NCBI RefSeq assembly: GCF_002234675.1
Contig: NC_019880.2
Coordinates: 15,117,756-15,181,755 of the forward strand
Reading direction: 5' to 3'
Origin: Oryzias latipes
Lineage: Eukaryota > Chordata > Actinopteri > Beloniformes > Adrianichthyidae
Length of the DNA stretch: 64,000 bases
In this document: positions 11,145-22,499 of the stretch, in pieces
How positions within the stretch are numbered: the first letter of the stretch is position 1
Layout of the letters: the number at the start of each line of letters is the position of its first letter
Program-made: the position numbers and the translations under genes
The notes under the pieces: model-generated
Database searches by the model: none
What the model was told of the DNA's origin: nothing
The model's input: the letters and a program-made list of their open reading frames with translations, nothing else

Positions 11145-14100
11145 TTTTTGCTAAGAATGACCTTGATGTTTGCTGCACGAATCTAATGACACATGAGATC
11201 CCTTTATTAGACGAAACACCAGTCAGACAGCCATACCGAATAATTCCTCCCTCCCAGTATGAGCTGGCACGCAGTCACATTCAACAGTTGCTACAAAGCC
11301 AGGTCATTCGAGAAAGCAGCAGCCCTTACGCATCACCCATTGTGCTCGTGCAAAAGAAGGATGGTGCTCTGAGGATGTGTGTAGACTATAGGCAGTTGAA
11401 TGCCAGAACCAGGAAAGATGCATTCCCCCTGCCAAGAATCGACGAGTCCTTGGATTCCTTGGCCGGAGCACAGTGGTTTACGACACTTGACTTGGCCAGC
11501 GGATACAGTCAGGTGGAGGTAGCTGAAAAGGACAAGGCAAAAACTGCTTTTTGCACACCATTTGCTTTATTCGAGTTTAATCGTATGCCTTTTGGTTTAT
11601 GCAATGCACCTAGCACTTTTCAGCGCCTCATGGAAAGACTGTTTGGGGACTGTCGTTTTCAGTCTGTGCTGTTGTACTTGGATGATGTCATCGTTTTTTC
11701 CTCTTCCATTGAACAACATTTGCAACGTTTGGATCAAGTTTTCTCCCGGTTAGATGCGCAGGGTTTGAAGGTAAAGCTTTCAAAGTGCCAGTTTTTTCAG
11801 AAACAGGTGAAGTACTTGGGCCATGTGGTGTCTGCTGAGGGGATGTCGACCGACCCAGAGAAAGCAGCTGCAGTCCGTGACTGGAGAAGACCAGCTAACC
11901 TGGCCGACCTCAGATCGTTTTTGGGGTTTGCAAGTTACTATAGAAGGTTTATTGCTGGATTTGCAAAAATTGCCTCTCCATTAAACCGTTTGGTGGCTAG
12001 GCTCCTCCCTCCTGGAAGAAAGGGTAAGACGCCGAAAAAGCCTGTGGATGAGTTCTGGGACACAGAGTGTGAGCAAAGCTTTCAGGAACTGAAGACTGCT
12101 CTAACAACTACTCCTGTTCTTGCTTATGCAGACTTTCAGAAACCCTTTGTGCTGGAGGTAGATGCTAGCCATGCCGGCTTGGGGGCTGTACTGTCCCAGG
12201 AGCATGGGGGCAAGCTGCGCCCCGTGGCTTTTGCAAGTCGTAGCTTGAAGCCTGCTGAGAAGAACATGAACAACTACAGTTCCATGAAGTTGGAGCTGGT
12301 AGCACTGAAGTGGGCAGTCACTGAAAAGTTTCGCGAGTATCTGGTGGGGAATGCCTGTACGGTGTTCACTGATAACAACCCGCTAAGTCATTTGGCAACA
12401 GCAAAGTTGGGGGCTACAGAGCAGAGGTGGGCATCTGAGCTGGCAGCATTTGATTTAACCATCAAATAGGGGGTTCCCAAAATGCCAATGCCGATGCATT
12501 GTCGCGTCAGCACCCAGTGTTGGAGTTTTCAGAAACTGAGCCTTTGGGAAGTGAGAGGGTTTTAGGGGTGCAAGCTGAGATAAGTACCTTGCCTGGGTTG
12601 TCTCCTTCAGACCTCTACACGTTACAACACAAAGACCCTGTCCTTGGCCCCTTCTTGAAATACTGGGAAAGGGGTAAAATACCAGATGCTAGACAGAGGC
12701 ACGAGTTAAGTAAACCGGCCAGGGAATTGATAAGACAGTGGAAGCGTCTCCGGGAACATGAGTCAGTGCTCTACCGCTGCATTTACAGTTCAGATGGACA
12801 GGGAGAAGTTAATCAGTTGGTGTTGCCTCAGTCTTTGCAGGAATCCATTCTTCACTCCTTACATGACGATCATGGCCATCAGGGTACCGAACGGACTCTG
12901 CAGCTGATTCGGTCGAGGTATTATTGGCCAAACATGTATACGGATGTGGAGAAGTGGTGTAGGAGCTGTGAGAGGTGCGTAGTGTCAAAAGCATTACAAC
13001 CAAAGGTTAAGACCTTTATGGGCTCAATGAAAGCCTCTCGACCTCATGAAGTTCTGGCGATAGATTTTACCGTGTTGGATCCGGCTACTGATGGCAGGGA
13101 GAATGTTTTGGTGATGACAGATGTGTTTTCAAAATATACACAAACGGTCCCTACAAAAGATCAAAGAGCTAGCACTGTCGCAAAGGCATTGGTGAAACAT
13201 TGGTTTCAACTGTTTGGTCCCCCAGCCCGCATTCATTCGGATCAGGGGCGGAATTTTGAAAGTAATCTGGTGCACCAACTCTGTAAACTGTATCAAATTG
13301 ACAAAAGCCGCACAACCCCTTACCATCCCCAAGGCAATGGCCAATGTGAACGTTTTAACCTCACGCTGCATGACCTTTTACGGACATTACCACCTGAGCA
13401 GAAACGCAGATGGCCTCGCCACCTTTCTCAAGTTACATTTGCCTACAATACAACTGTCAATCAATCAACTGGTATGACCCCATATTTCATGATGTTTGGC
13501 AGAGAACCGAGGTTGCCGGCAGACTTTTTGATGGGAAGTGAAATGGAGCATGATCTTCCTTTAGACGAATGGCTTGAAGAACACCAGAGCTCCTTAGCTG
13601 TGGCCTATGCAGCAGTGCAGCAGAAGATGGAAAACACCAGGGCGCAAAGAGACCTGAAAATGCAGGGTCAGTGTCTGGCCCCAGATTTTGAGGAGGGTGA
13701 TTTGGTGTACACAAGGAATCATGGAGTTAGAGGAAGGAATAAAATCCAGGACTTTTGGGACCCAACTCCCTATCAGGTTGTTCGCCGGCCATCTCCACAG
13801 GGGGTTGTGTATTCGGTAGCCCCTGCAGGTCAGGACGGTCCCCTGCGACAGGTTCACAGGGCAGAGCTACGGAATGTCCCTGAGAGGAAGCCAGCGGGGG
13901 AAGCCTCAGTGAAGGGGGAGGTTCCGGAGCATGCACAGGGGGGCGTAGGTGGTGTTGATGATGGTGTTGAGCTCCATTTGGATGACTCATTGAATGTAGA
14001 CGATGAGGAGGTACCACCTCAGATACAACCTCCTCAAGGTCAGGAGCTCACGGAAGAAGCTGACAGGCCATTAGTTTGTGAGCCCAGGAAGTCAACCCGA

Positions 14101-14997
14101 TAAACGGCAGGACAACATTCTAACCCACATAAATTGCCTATGTCAGCAAAGGTCTCGGTGGACCCACATCGTCGGGTCGACGATGCACTTTGAGGGGGAG
14201 AGATGTAACGGGAGTCACCTGTAGGTGTCTCTATACCCATTGTTCAGGGGGTTTAAAAAGGAAGTTGACGTGTGGTTGCTATGGCGCTAGCTTCCTGTGA
14301 GAAAGCTGGTGAGCTCAGAGAGCAGCGTGAGTTGGCTCGAGCAAAGAGTGCGGTAAGACTGCTGTTATCCTTACCTGTGGATGATGTTTTTAAGCAGTGC
14401 TTGATGTTTTATTTTTTATTGTATGACAGGATCACGGCAGAGGTAGATCCTGCTTTTCTGGGGGTTTTAAAGACTGGGCGTGAGGTTTTGCGACGCACCA
14501 GGTATTTTACACTTTTATCACAGCAGAGGTAGATTTTAAACAAATGGTAAATTATTTTTTATCAAATGTTTTTAATATGGTGCTTCTTCTGTTTTTAGTG
14601 TTGGAATACTGTGCCCTGCTGTCCTGTTTAAGTTTATGTTTTGTACTTTGTTTGTCCGCTCCTGCCGGAGCTGTCCCAGCGTGATTGACTAATCAAGTGC
14701 AGGAGCGGACTATTTACCCTCTGTTCTGTTTGTCATTTTTTTAGTCACTTCCCTCAGGTTTCACCCCGCATGTTATTTTGGTGGGTGCCGTATCCCACCG
14801 AGTGCTGTGTATCACAGTTACGTTGCATGTTTTTATTTTTTATTGTTGTGCATGAACTGTGGTTTTTTTTGTCTGCATGCTCCTGTGGTGTCATTGATAC
14901 GGTCAACATTTTTATTCTACTCATGACGGGGTTTTTGTATTAATAAATCTTCGTAACCTGCTTTGTGGTAGTTTTCCCTTTCTTGGCCCCTGCAACA
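11145..14997 (+). mobile_element. Ty3/gypsy LTR retrotransposon fossil, 3' part
   Basis: This is a Ty3/gypsy-type retroelement in plus orientation. Recognisable parts, in order, are reverse transcriptase with RNase H, an integrase region, then a purine-rich tract and a 3' LTR at about 14204-14997 (TG...CA ends, with an AATAAA inside). The 5' LTR and gag part are not seen; the left side instead abuts the GC-rich repeat. The element is broken, with only a few breaks in what remains. The good state of the remaining coding part suggests a fairly young insertion, but with only one LTR its age cannot be judged from LTR divergence. Confidence 0.9.
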
Positions 14998-15704
14998 TTG
15001 AGAACAAATGATCACCTTATAGATAGACAAAGAGACTCAGTGAGTAAATAAAGAACTTCAGGGGTGTGTAAAGCAGCAAAGATTGGCTGAGAAAAAGTGG
15101 GACAGAGAGAAGATAAAAGACCATCAATCTGTTTGCTTTGTCACAAAGCACATGGACGACAGAAAAAGCAAATCTCTACAGGGTAGAGGACTAACACCAG
15201 TGAGTGGTTGATGCTTAATAAATGAAAGTGCAATTTCCTGCCTTAAATGAGGAAAACCACATTATTTCTGTACATTTCTGTGCCGTTCTGTTGCAGCAAA
15301 ATCAGCTAAAGTCATTTGAAGAAAAGAAGCAAAAATGTATGTACATTTTTGCTTCTACCTCTTTTCAAAAAACCTTATAGCTTCCGATGGAGATGTGAAC
15401 ATCTGAAGATCCGGATGGAGATATCCTGGAAAAACAAATTGTTAATTTGTTCAGTGCAACCTACTGAACAGGTAAGTCCAGTCTTTTACCAAGACATGAC
15501 GTTAAAAACAAACCCCTCCCCTGGATCAGCCCTTAAAAAAGCACGATAACAGAGGAGGACAGCTTTTTTCTGTCCTCAAAGCTACAATGGAGGAACTATG
15601 TGGGTGATCACTGTTTTAATCTTATACTTCACATCTGATAAACTGAATTATTACATCCTGGAAAAACAAACATTTTTAATGTTTTTTCTTTGATTGCTCC
15701 ACAG
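14998..15704. other. 5' flank of ISG12 copy D
   Basis: Includes the 15185-15330 block shared with 9273-9418 and a probable untranslated first exon of copy D ending at the donor ACAG|GTAAGT near 15470. No perfect ISRE like those of copies A and B was found. Confidence 0.45.
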
Positions 15705-15718
15705 GTAAAGCTGTTCTC

Positions 15719-16407
15719 ATGGCTGGAGGTAGAACTCCAATGGAACTTCAAATCCCTTAAAATATGTTTTAAACATGAAATCAGCTTTACTTTGGTTTGA
15801 TTCGCAGGAGGTGTTGCTGCTGTGGTTCTGACCCCTGCTGTTATAGCTGCACTGGGTTTCTCAGCAGCTGGAATAGTAGCAGGATCCATCGCTGCAAAAC
15901 TGATGGCATTATTTTCAACAGGAGGATTCGTGCCAGGTTTCATAGCACTCCTACAATCATTTGGTAAGCTTGATGTGAATTTCACATTCAGGTTTTACCC
16001 AATCTATCTTTTAATCTATGCAGTGCCTCCTAAAATTTTAGTCACAGCATTTCCTTCAATTTTATTTCTGATATTTAAAACTGTTGCTTTTAACCTGATG
16101 TGTCTTACTACTTTTTTAAAATTGTTTTCAACTAATTTTTATTTAGTTCTTTTTTACTAAGCACCTTTTGTTCAACAGCATGATAAAGAAAAGTGCTATA
16201 AAGTGACTGAATGATTGATGAAGAACTGAAAGAAAAAAACTCAAGACAGATGTTTGTTTTACCTGTAAACATCTGTTGTTTCCTGCAGGCGCGATTGGTT
16301 TTTCTTGGAGTGGCTTAACGCTAACTTTTGGTACTGGAAGTGTTTTGGGAAACATGATATCAAGCATCTGCAACCAAACTGGACATGACTTTCCACCAGC
16401 TCCTTAG
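15719..16407 (+). CDS. ISG12/IFI27-like protein, divergent copy D
   Basis: The coding exons are 15719-15728 (within a 15705-15728 exon), 15808-15963 and 16289-16407 (stop TAG). Introns are GT-AG and phases match. The frame is closed upstream of the small exon (a TGA precedes the 15470 donor), so I start at the ATG in the small exon. This gives about 94 residues: MAGGGVAAVVLTPAVIAALG, an ISG12-like core (GFSAAGIVAGSIAAKLMAL), then a tail ending NQTGHDFPPAP. The opposite orientation, the absence of the ANGGGVAAG stretch and the polar C-terminus set it apart from A-C. An AATAAA lies near 16555. The function is assumed from the family and the start choice is moderately sure. Confidence 0.75.
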
Positions 16408-17026
16408 ATGTTTATGTTATAATGGTAAATGGTCAATCGCTTAACTTTGCACCACGAATTCCCCACAGTCATAATGTAAACAAATGAATGTTCTTCCAGA
16501 ATTTTCTGAATATATTTCCTGTTATATTTGTGATTTTCTGACTTTCAGAAGGAAATAAAATGAGAACAATTAAAGCTTTTGTTTGAGTTATGTTGAGTTT
16601 GACAAAACCAGTACGGTTCACCCCTGTGTTCCCAGCATAACTTTACACTATGTTTTTGTAAGTTCATGTATGTATAGCAATTTTTCATCATAAACATACA
16701 TGAACCTAAACTCTTGGTTTATTTCTACAGAGTTAATGATAATCCCAATTTGCTTCATTTAATCAGTTTGTTAAATTAGTTGTTAGAAAGTTCCTCTTCC
16801 TTAATGGTAAAGTCCACTTGTCTCCTGTTATAAAGAAAAAGATTTGAAGAGCTGTGAATGTCAGAGAGACAGAAAAGGGGACAATAGTGCAGACACAGCT
16901 GCTAAAGTCAAGTTTAACGTTTTTATGGTTTTTTTTATTCTTGCCCTGCTGCAAAGACTCTGGATGAGAATATAAATTTCATTTACATTAAAAAATAATT
17001 TACAATAACAAAAGAAAATTAAAGTT
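16408..17026. other. 3' flank of ISG12 copy D
   Basis: Contains the likely 3' UTR with an AATAAA near 16555 and AT-rich spacer. A segment from about 16570 is related to 8805-8885. No other feature was seen. Confidence 0.5.
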
Positions 17027-17400
17027 AGGGGCGACAGTGGCTCAGGTGGTTGAGCAGGTCATCCAATGATTGAAGGGTTGGCGGTTCAATTCCCCTGCTC
17101 CCACCAGCCAAATGTCATTGTGTCCTTGGGCAAGACACTTCACCTTCCTTGCCTCCAGTGTGGCTCCACTGGCATGTGCATGTGCATGTGTATGAATGAT
17201 CCTGGTGATGGTCAGAGGGGCCAGAGGCGCAAAATGGCAGCCACACCTCTGTCAGTCTGCCCCAGGGCAGCTGTGGCTACAACCATAGCTTACCATCACC
17301 AAGTATGAATGAGGAGTGAATGAATAATGGCCACAATGTAAGCACTTTGAGCGTCTGGAAAAGCGCAGATAAATCTAATCCATTATTATTACGATAATAA
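17027..17400 (+). mobile_element. tRNA-derived SINE
   Basis: The head has pol III promoter boxes, A-box-like tggctcaggtgg and B-box ggttcaattcc, then a body with the widespread fish phrase gtgtccttgggcaagacact. The tail, ending near tctggaaaagcgcagataaa, resembles the LINE-derived 3' end of V-SINE/L2-type elements. It is not a functional tRNA gene. Confidence 0.85.
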
Positions 17401-17545
17401 AGAAAAAATACATTTTTTAAAGTTCATCTATGTTAAGCCGTTTTTAAATCATAATATTAGAAAATATTTAATCTTGATTTTGTTTGTCCAGTTACAGATA
17501 ATCCCACATTGCTGTTCAGTTTCTATTGACTTCATAAGTTTGTCG

Positions 17546-17746
17546 TAACCCTTGTGCTATCCTAGGCACTTTAACATTGGGAGTTGGGTCATCAAGACAG
17601 TGTGCTGAACCTTTTTTCTTCAATGATTCGTGATCTTCACTGGTGTCCATGGATTACATGAAATCTTTCCACCTTTATCCACCTTTGCCATGGTAGGGAG
17701 AACACGTCTATGTAAGGGTGGGGTCATCTAAGATAGCATAAGGGTT
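17546..17746 (+). mobile_element. MITE, 'aacccttgtgctat' family, copy 2
   Basis: Same family as 5446-5657, in the opposite orientation, with inverted ends TAACCCTTGTGCTATCC and GATAGCATAAGGGTT. About 200 bases, non-coding. Confidence 0.8.
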
Positions 17747-17867
17747 GATCGTGTCTTAAATTTTTTTAACCAACCAGTCAGAGTGCAGGACTCAGAAGAC
17801 CCGGTAAAGTTAGAAAGATAAATCTTTCAATAACTCTTCTGATAAGTGTTCAAATGTGACAGCAAGT

Positions 17868-20253
17868 CACGTCAACTCAAGTCAAGATGGGCTTCCTGGG
17901 GCTGGGATCGGCCCTTCCCTGGCTCTGGGGCGGGACGGGACAACCCTCGGAACAACCCTCTTGGGGCCCCCGGTCGCTCTGGGTGTCATCCGCTTCGGCT
18001 GCAGGGTCTGGGGGTGGGGTGGGGGTCTTGTCGGCCCTGTCCTGTGGGGGGGCATTCTGGGGGAGGGGGGGGGGGGGGGCACTATTGGTACGGGCAGGGG
18101 GGGTTGACGGGTCGGGGTCTCCGCTGAGGCCATCGGCGGTTTCCCCGGCCGGTTGGCTGCCTCGGTCCCGTCGAGGCCTGACCAGAGCTCTTCTAGGGCC
18201 GGCGTTTGGGGGTGGGGGCCTGGGCTTGCTCCGGGGGGGGCCGGCGCTTTCTGGCTCCCCTCTCTCTGTGTGGGGGTGGTGGTGCTGGGCCTGGGGTGTC
18301 TGCGCCTCCGGGGGTGGGGCCCCGGGGCTGGGTGGGCCTGGCCCCCTTGCTGGGGGGGGGGGCGGGGGACGGCTGTTTGACCACCGGGGGACAGTCTATC
18401 ATCTGTCCCCAACTTACCCCCTTCCTCATATAACCTCATAATAGGGTGAGGGGGTGGGGGGCTTAGCCTGCGATGAGCCTTGGGGGGGGGGGTTTACTAG
18501 GCAGTGGCCCCCCTCCTGTGGTTGCCGTATGGAGTGGGCCCCCCTTCTTTCGGTTTTATTTGCACCTTAGACATGTAGGGCCCTTGGTAGGGGGGGTGCT
18601 TGGACATCACTGCCAGCAAGCAGCGGATGTCCTCCTAGCACCCTACCCGCCAATTTTAACCGCACCTTAGACATTTAGGGCCCCTTGGTGGGGAGGGTGA
18701 GGGGTCGTCACTGTGAGTAATCAGGAGATGTCCCCTTAGTGCCCTACCCGCCAATTTTAACTGCACCCCCCTTAGTACACACACCCCTCCCCCCTCAATA
18801 TATACATCCCAACATAAACACACACACATGCACACACACACTCTCTCAAACACACATACACGCACACACATTTTGCAAGGAAGGTGGGACCTAGGACCAT
18901 CTGTCCCCTGCCTCTTCCCTGGTGGGGGGTACGGGCCCCTTTGCAACGGCGGCTGTGTCCCCGGGGTACCGGCTTCCTGGGCCCGGCGGTGCTCTCTCCG
19001 CGCGGTGGGGGGGTTCACATTACATCTGAGCGGGGGGTGTTCGTGTCCCTGGGGGGTGGGTCCTGGTCCTTGCTCCTGAGTGCTGGGCCCCGCCAAATTT
19101 CCAACTGTGGCCGAGCCTGGTCGGGCCATATTTACAACACCCCTTGTGGGCCCTCTTTTTTCCCCGGGGTTCCCCCCTCCTGGGCGGGGGCGGCGGGCCC
19201 CTGCCTCGCTCCTCCCTGGACCAACCGTGGGCCGGGCGGATGGCTGCCTGGAGTGCGGAGTGGGTCTCCCTTGGGGGGTCCTGGCTCGTACCTGGGGTTG
19301 GGGCGGGGGGATGCCCGGAACTCCTGGGTGGTGGTGGGGTGCTCGTCTGGGGCTGTGGGCGTCCTTCTCCAGTGGGGCCCTGTGTTGGGTTCTCCCGGCG
19401 CGGCGGGGGGGCTGCTCTCCTGGTTGGGCTGGGGCGGCGCCCTCTTTCCCTCCGTGCCTCCCTGCTCTCTGGCTCTGGGGGCCTTGCGGCGGCCCTGCTG
19501 GCCCTGGCCTGGGTGGCGGGCTTGGTCGCCCGGGCGGCGGTTGTTCCCTGCCGGTTCCCGTGTGGCGTTGGGGGGATTCCGGCTGCCGCTGCTGGTGCGG
19601 TGGGGGTCTTGGGGTGGGGATGGCTGGGCACTCTCCCTCCTTCTTTTCACGTTCCACCATCCATTTTAGAAGAACATAAACACTCACCTGAGCACAGGTG
19701 TTAGCTCAACAGACTGAATGACTGAAATATTTCACACTAGTTGGTTTTAAGGCATAAGTATGCGTGTGAACACTATCTGTTTTGTGTACATGTCGACAGG
19801 TGGACATTTTTGCAACTAACAGGTGTGTTTATAACATTTGAGTGTGTGTGTGGACAGGCTCCGCCCTTTTTTTTTTGTTTTTTTTTTTACATTTAAACCT
19901 TACCATAATGATTAACAACCAGTAAACTTGTTGCTTTATGCTGCTTCATGGTCTTATCCCCCTTCCCCTCCTATTATCACCCCCTACCCCCCCTCTCTCT
20001 AACGTCCCTCTCTCTTCTTCCCCTCTTTCCTTTTCCGTCCGGTCCAACACCAAAGATTTTCAGACATGTTTGAAATTAATAAAGTTTGGCCTCAATTACA
20101 AAAGGGGTTTATTCAGACATACCTTTGGTTTGTCTGAAGATTAATAACCCCTCTTGTTAAAGTAAAATATGTCCAACCCAAGAGGCCCTCAGCTCTCATC
20201 TGTCTGCCTAGCTGTTGGACAGGACAAGTTAAAAAAAAAAAAAAATAAATAAA
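17868..20253 (+). mobile_element. GC-rich non-LTR-like insertion with 16-bp TSD
   Basis: A 2.39-kb insertion is flanked by identical 16-base direct repeats aaatgtgacagcaagt (17852-17867 and 20254-20269) and ends in an A-rich tail (A-run then aaataaataaa). That is the signature of target-primed reverse transcription. The first 1.8 kb is extremely GC-rich with many G-runs. The last 0.6 kb is AT-rich with polyT and pyrimidine tracts. The long GC-driven open frames on both strands (for example 18656-19687 minus) have no recognisable domain and I reject them as genes. The family is unknown; a 5'-truncated LINE with an unusual GC-rich 3' region, or a processed non-coding transcript, would both fit. 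Confidence 0.75.
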
Positions 20254-20346
20254 AAATGTGACAGCAAGTATCTCAATCATTATGTATTAACATAGAGTTA
20301 ACTACAAATACATTTCAAAGAAAGATCATAAAAATACCCCTGGGAA

Positions 20347-21697
20347 CATTTTGAAATTAGATGAAAAGATGATCAGAGTGGGACTTTAACATTTGTTTAC
20401 ACATAACTTGTCTGACTGAAGACAAATGTTTGTGATTCTTGGTCTAAAACGGAAAAAAAAAAGGAAATAGTTATTCTACAAGTAAAACCGATAAACTCCA
20501 CGCTGGACTGAACTTAGCTTTATTAGTCATACTGTGTGGGAAGTTAGTGTTATCAGCAGAATAAACTGAGTACGGCCTGAGAGATAAGAGTAGAACCAGT
20601 TAAGGTGTATGTTTGTCATCCTGATGGTGGAAAGTCTTTCTAGGAGGAAAGTATGAGAGAGGATTGTTTCTGTGCTGTGAAGAGGATGGAAGCCTGACTA
20701 GAATTGTTCATTGAAGTTATTGCCAGAGAGAGGAATTCAGAGTTGTCCAGCAATAATTTACTTTGAGAAAATTCCATCTAAGGTTTTTGAGTTTATCAGC
20801 AGTCCACATCCAGCAGCTTCTGTAGAGGGGGGCCAGACTGACAGAGTGGGGGTGTTTGATAAAGTCGTCCAGAATAATCGTATGAAAAACAGCTGTCATT
20901 TCTGTCGTTTGACTCACTCCTCTGCTCTCAGAAAGTGAGTTTAGCTTTTGTTCCTGGACTGTTTATACCTCTGGGGTGGAGATTTGTACAACAGGGTGGT
21001 GCCTTTGTGTTGACACCAAGTCAATGGACCAAAGTACTGATGATGGTTGTGGTTTCTCATTTCAGAACAGATCTGTCTGCAAAAAACTTTTTTCTTTTGT
21101 TTCTACTGCTCTATAAACATGTTTAAAGGAGTTTTTGGTTTGACTATAATTTAAACATTTCATTTCAGCTTGAAATGTATTAATATATATAAAAAATAAC
21201 TAAAACACTGAAGGACAGTTTCTACATTCCTCCTCCTCGTCATTAGCAGCAATAACCATCAAACACTCGCTTTCAAAGTTGATATGGAACAAATGTGGAT
21301 ATCTTGCATTTACCAGTTTTACTTTGTCTTTGTAAAACTTATTTTTGTTTTGCTGGAATCAAATAAATTATTTTTCACAAAGCAAATATAGAAAAGTCTG
21401 TTAGCTTATGACTTGAGAAAAATCTACTTAAAAAAACCAAGAAAAAAACAAAAAAAAAAAACAAAGGAGGTTGTTCTTTTTCTAAATTCCAGAGGAATCA
21501 ATCAGTTTTTTGAAAAAGTAGACAAAGAAAAGATAAAAATCTTTTTATTTCTTTTCCTCTTTTAAAGACAGTGTTTGTCCTTTCATCAGGATAATGATTA
21601 AGCAATTCATTTTACAGATGTTGTCAATTATTCTAATTGACAGAAGTAAAATCATCCTCAGTCATGTGTTCCTTGTGATCTGGATTGTTTTTCTGTC
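20347..21697. repeat. Duplicated block flanking ISG12 copy B
   Basis: Counterpart of 1-1286, nearly identical. The main difference is a short A-rich insertion near 21430-21475. No gene is called inside. Confidence 0.8.
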
Positions 21698-22386
21698 TCA
21701 GATGAGTGCCGCCAGAAATCCCAAAGCTCCTCCAACACTCCCCACGGCGGCAGTGGCAGCACCTGACAACCCAGCCATACCTGAAGGAGAACACAGGGTA
21801 GATACTGTATGTTAGGCTGTAGAGATGCAGAAGTGTGACCACCAGATCACACACAGTTTCCTCAACTCTACTTTGGGTTTTCTATGACCAAAGCTTGTAC
21901 AAACAGCTTGTTTCCTAGAGTCTAAAAAAATCAATGTGATTTTCAGTTTGTTCTTACCGGCTGACTGCAGAACAGCCACGGCACTTCCAGCTGCCACCCC
22001 TCCACCGTTAGCAACGGCAGCTGCTGACATCATGCTGGCTGCATAGGATCCAGCAGCAATCCCAGCCGAAGTGAAGCCAACAACTCCGAGGACAACAGGA
22101 GCCGCCACCACAGCTCCACCTCACAGAAACAAAAGTAGACTCTCCTTAAGGCTTAAACATTAGGGATGAATCCGGATTGAGCTGCAAGTTTCGGACAATT
22201 ACATGTGGAAAACAAGGAAAACAAATTATTCATAAAAACAACTGTATTGTTCTACCTGCTCCTGCAGCAACAGCCGCCAAAGTCACTGAAACAAAAAAAC
22301 AAACAAAAAAAAATCATTAATGAAAGATGAAGAAAGGAAAGTCTAATCATAAATACCAGCTCCTCTCTGTACTCACAGAGTCCCAT
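21698..22386 (-). CDS. ISG12/IFI27-like interferon-inducible protein, copy B
   Basis: Four exons on the minus strand: 22386-22377, 22285-22256, 22119-21958 and 21780-21698 (stop TGA). The structure and phases equal those of copy A; the last exon is one codon shorter (83 against 86 bases). The 94-residue product reads MGLLTLAAVAAGAGG, then the same core as copy A ([19 protein letters not shown]), and ends GGALGFLAALI. It is a hydrophobic Gly/Ala-rich membrane-type protein of the interferon-induced ISG12 family. Copies A and B differ at few residues, mainly at the N-terminus and in the last exon. The promoter keeps the ISRE and TATA box. The intron between exons 2 and 3 is short and lacks copy A's repeat insertion. 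Confidence 0.9.
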
Positions 22387-22419
22387 CGTTTGTCTCCAGA
22401 AGAAATATCTGATGACTGA

Positions 22420-22499
22420 CTTATAAAGGATGCAGAGTTCAAATGAAACTAAACTCTGTACCATAGCTGCCCCCTACTGGACGAGTTAGTTTCGTTTTC
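22420..22499 (-). promoter_or_regulatory. ISRE and TATA box of ISG12 copy B
   Basis: AGTTTCGTTTTC (22488-22499) and, on the minus strand, TTTATAAG (22427-22420) lie about 105 and 35 bases upstream of the ATG. They have the same relative order and nearly the same spacing to each other as at copy A. Confidence 0.8.

Noticed and set aside
17027-17110. tRNA gene
   Set aside because: A and B boxes are present, but the sequence does not fold as a full tRNA and continues into a SINE body and LINE-type tail.
18656-19687. 343-codon minus-strand frame and several 180-260-codon frames in the GC-rich insertion
   Set aside because: Frames are open on both strands at once because of very high GC content. 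They are Pro/Arg- or Gly-rich without domains and lie in a retro-inserted repeat.
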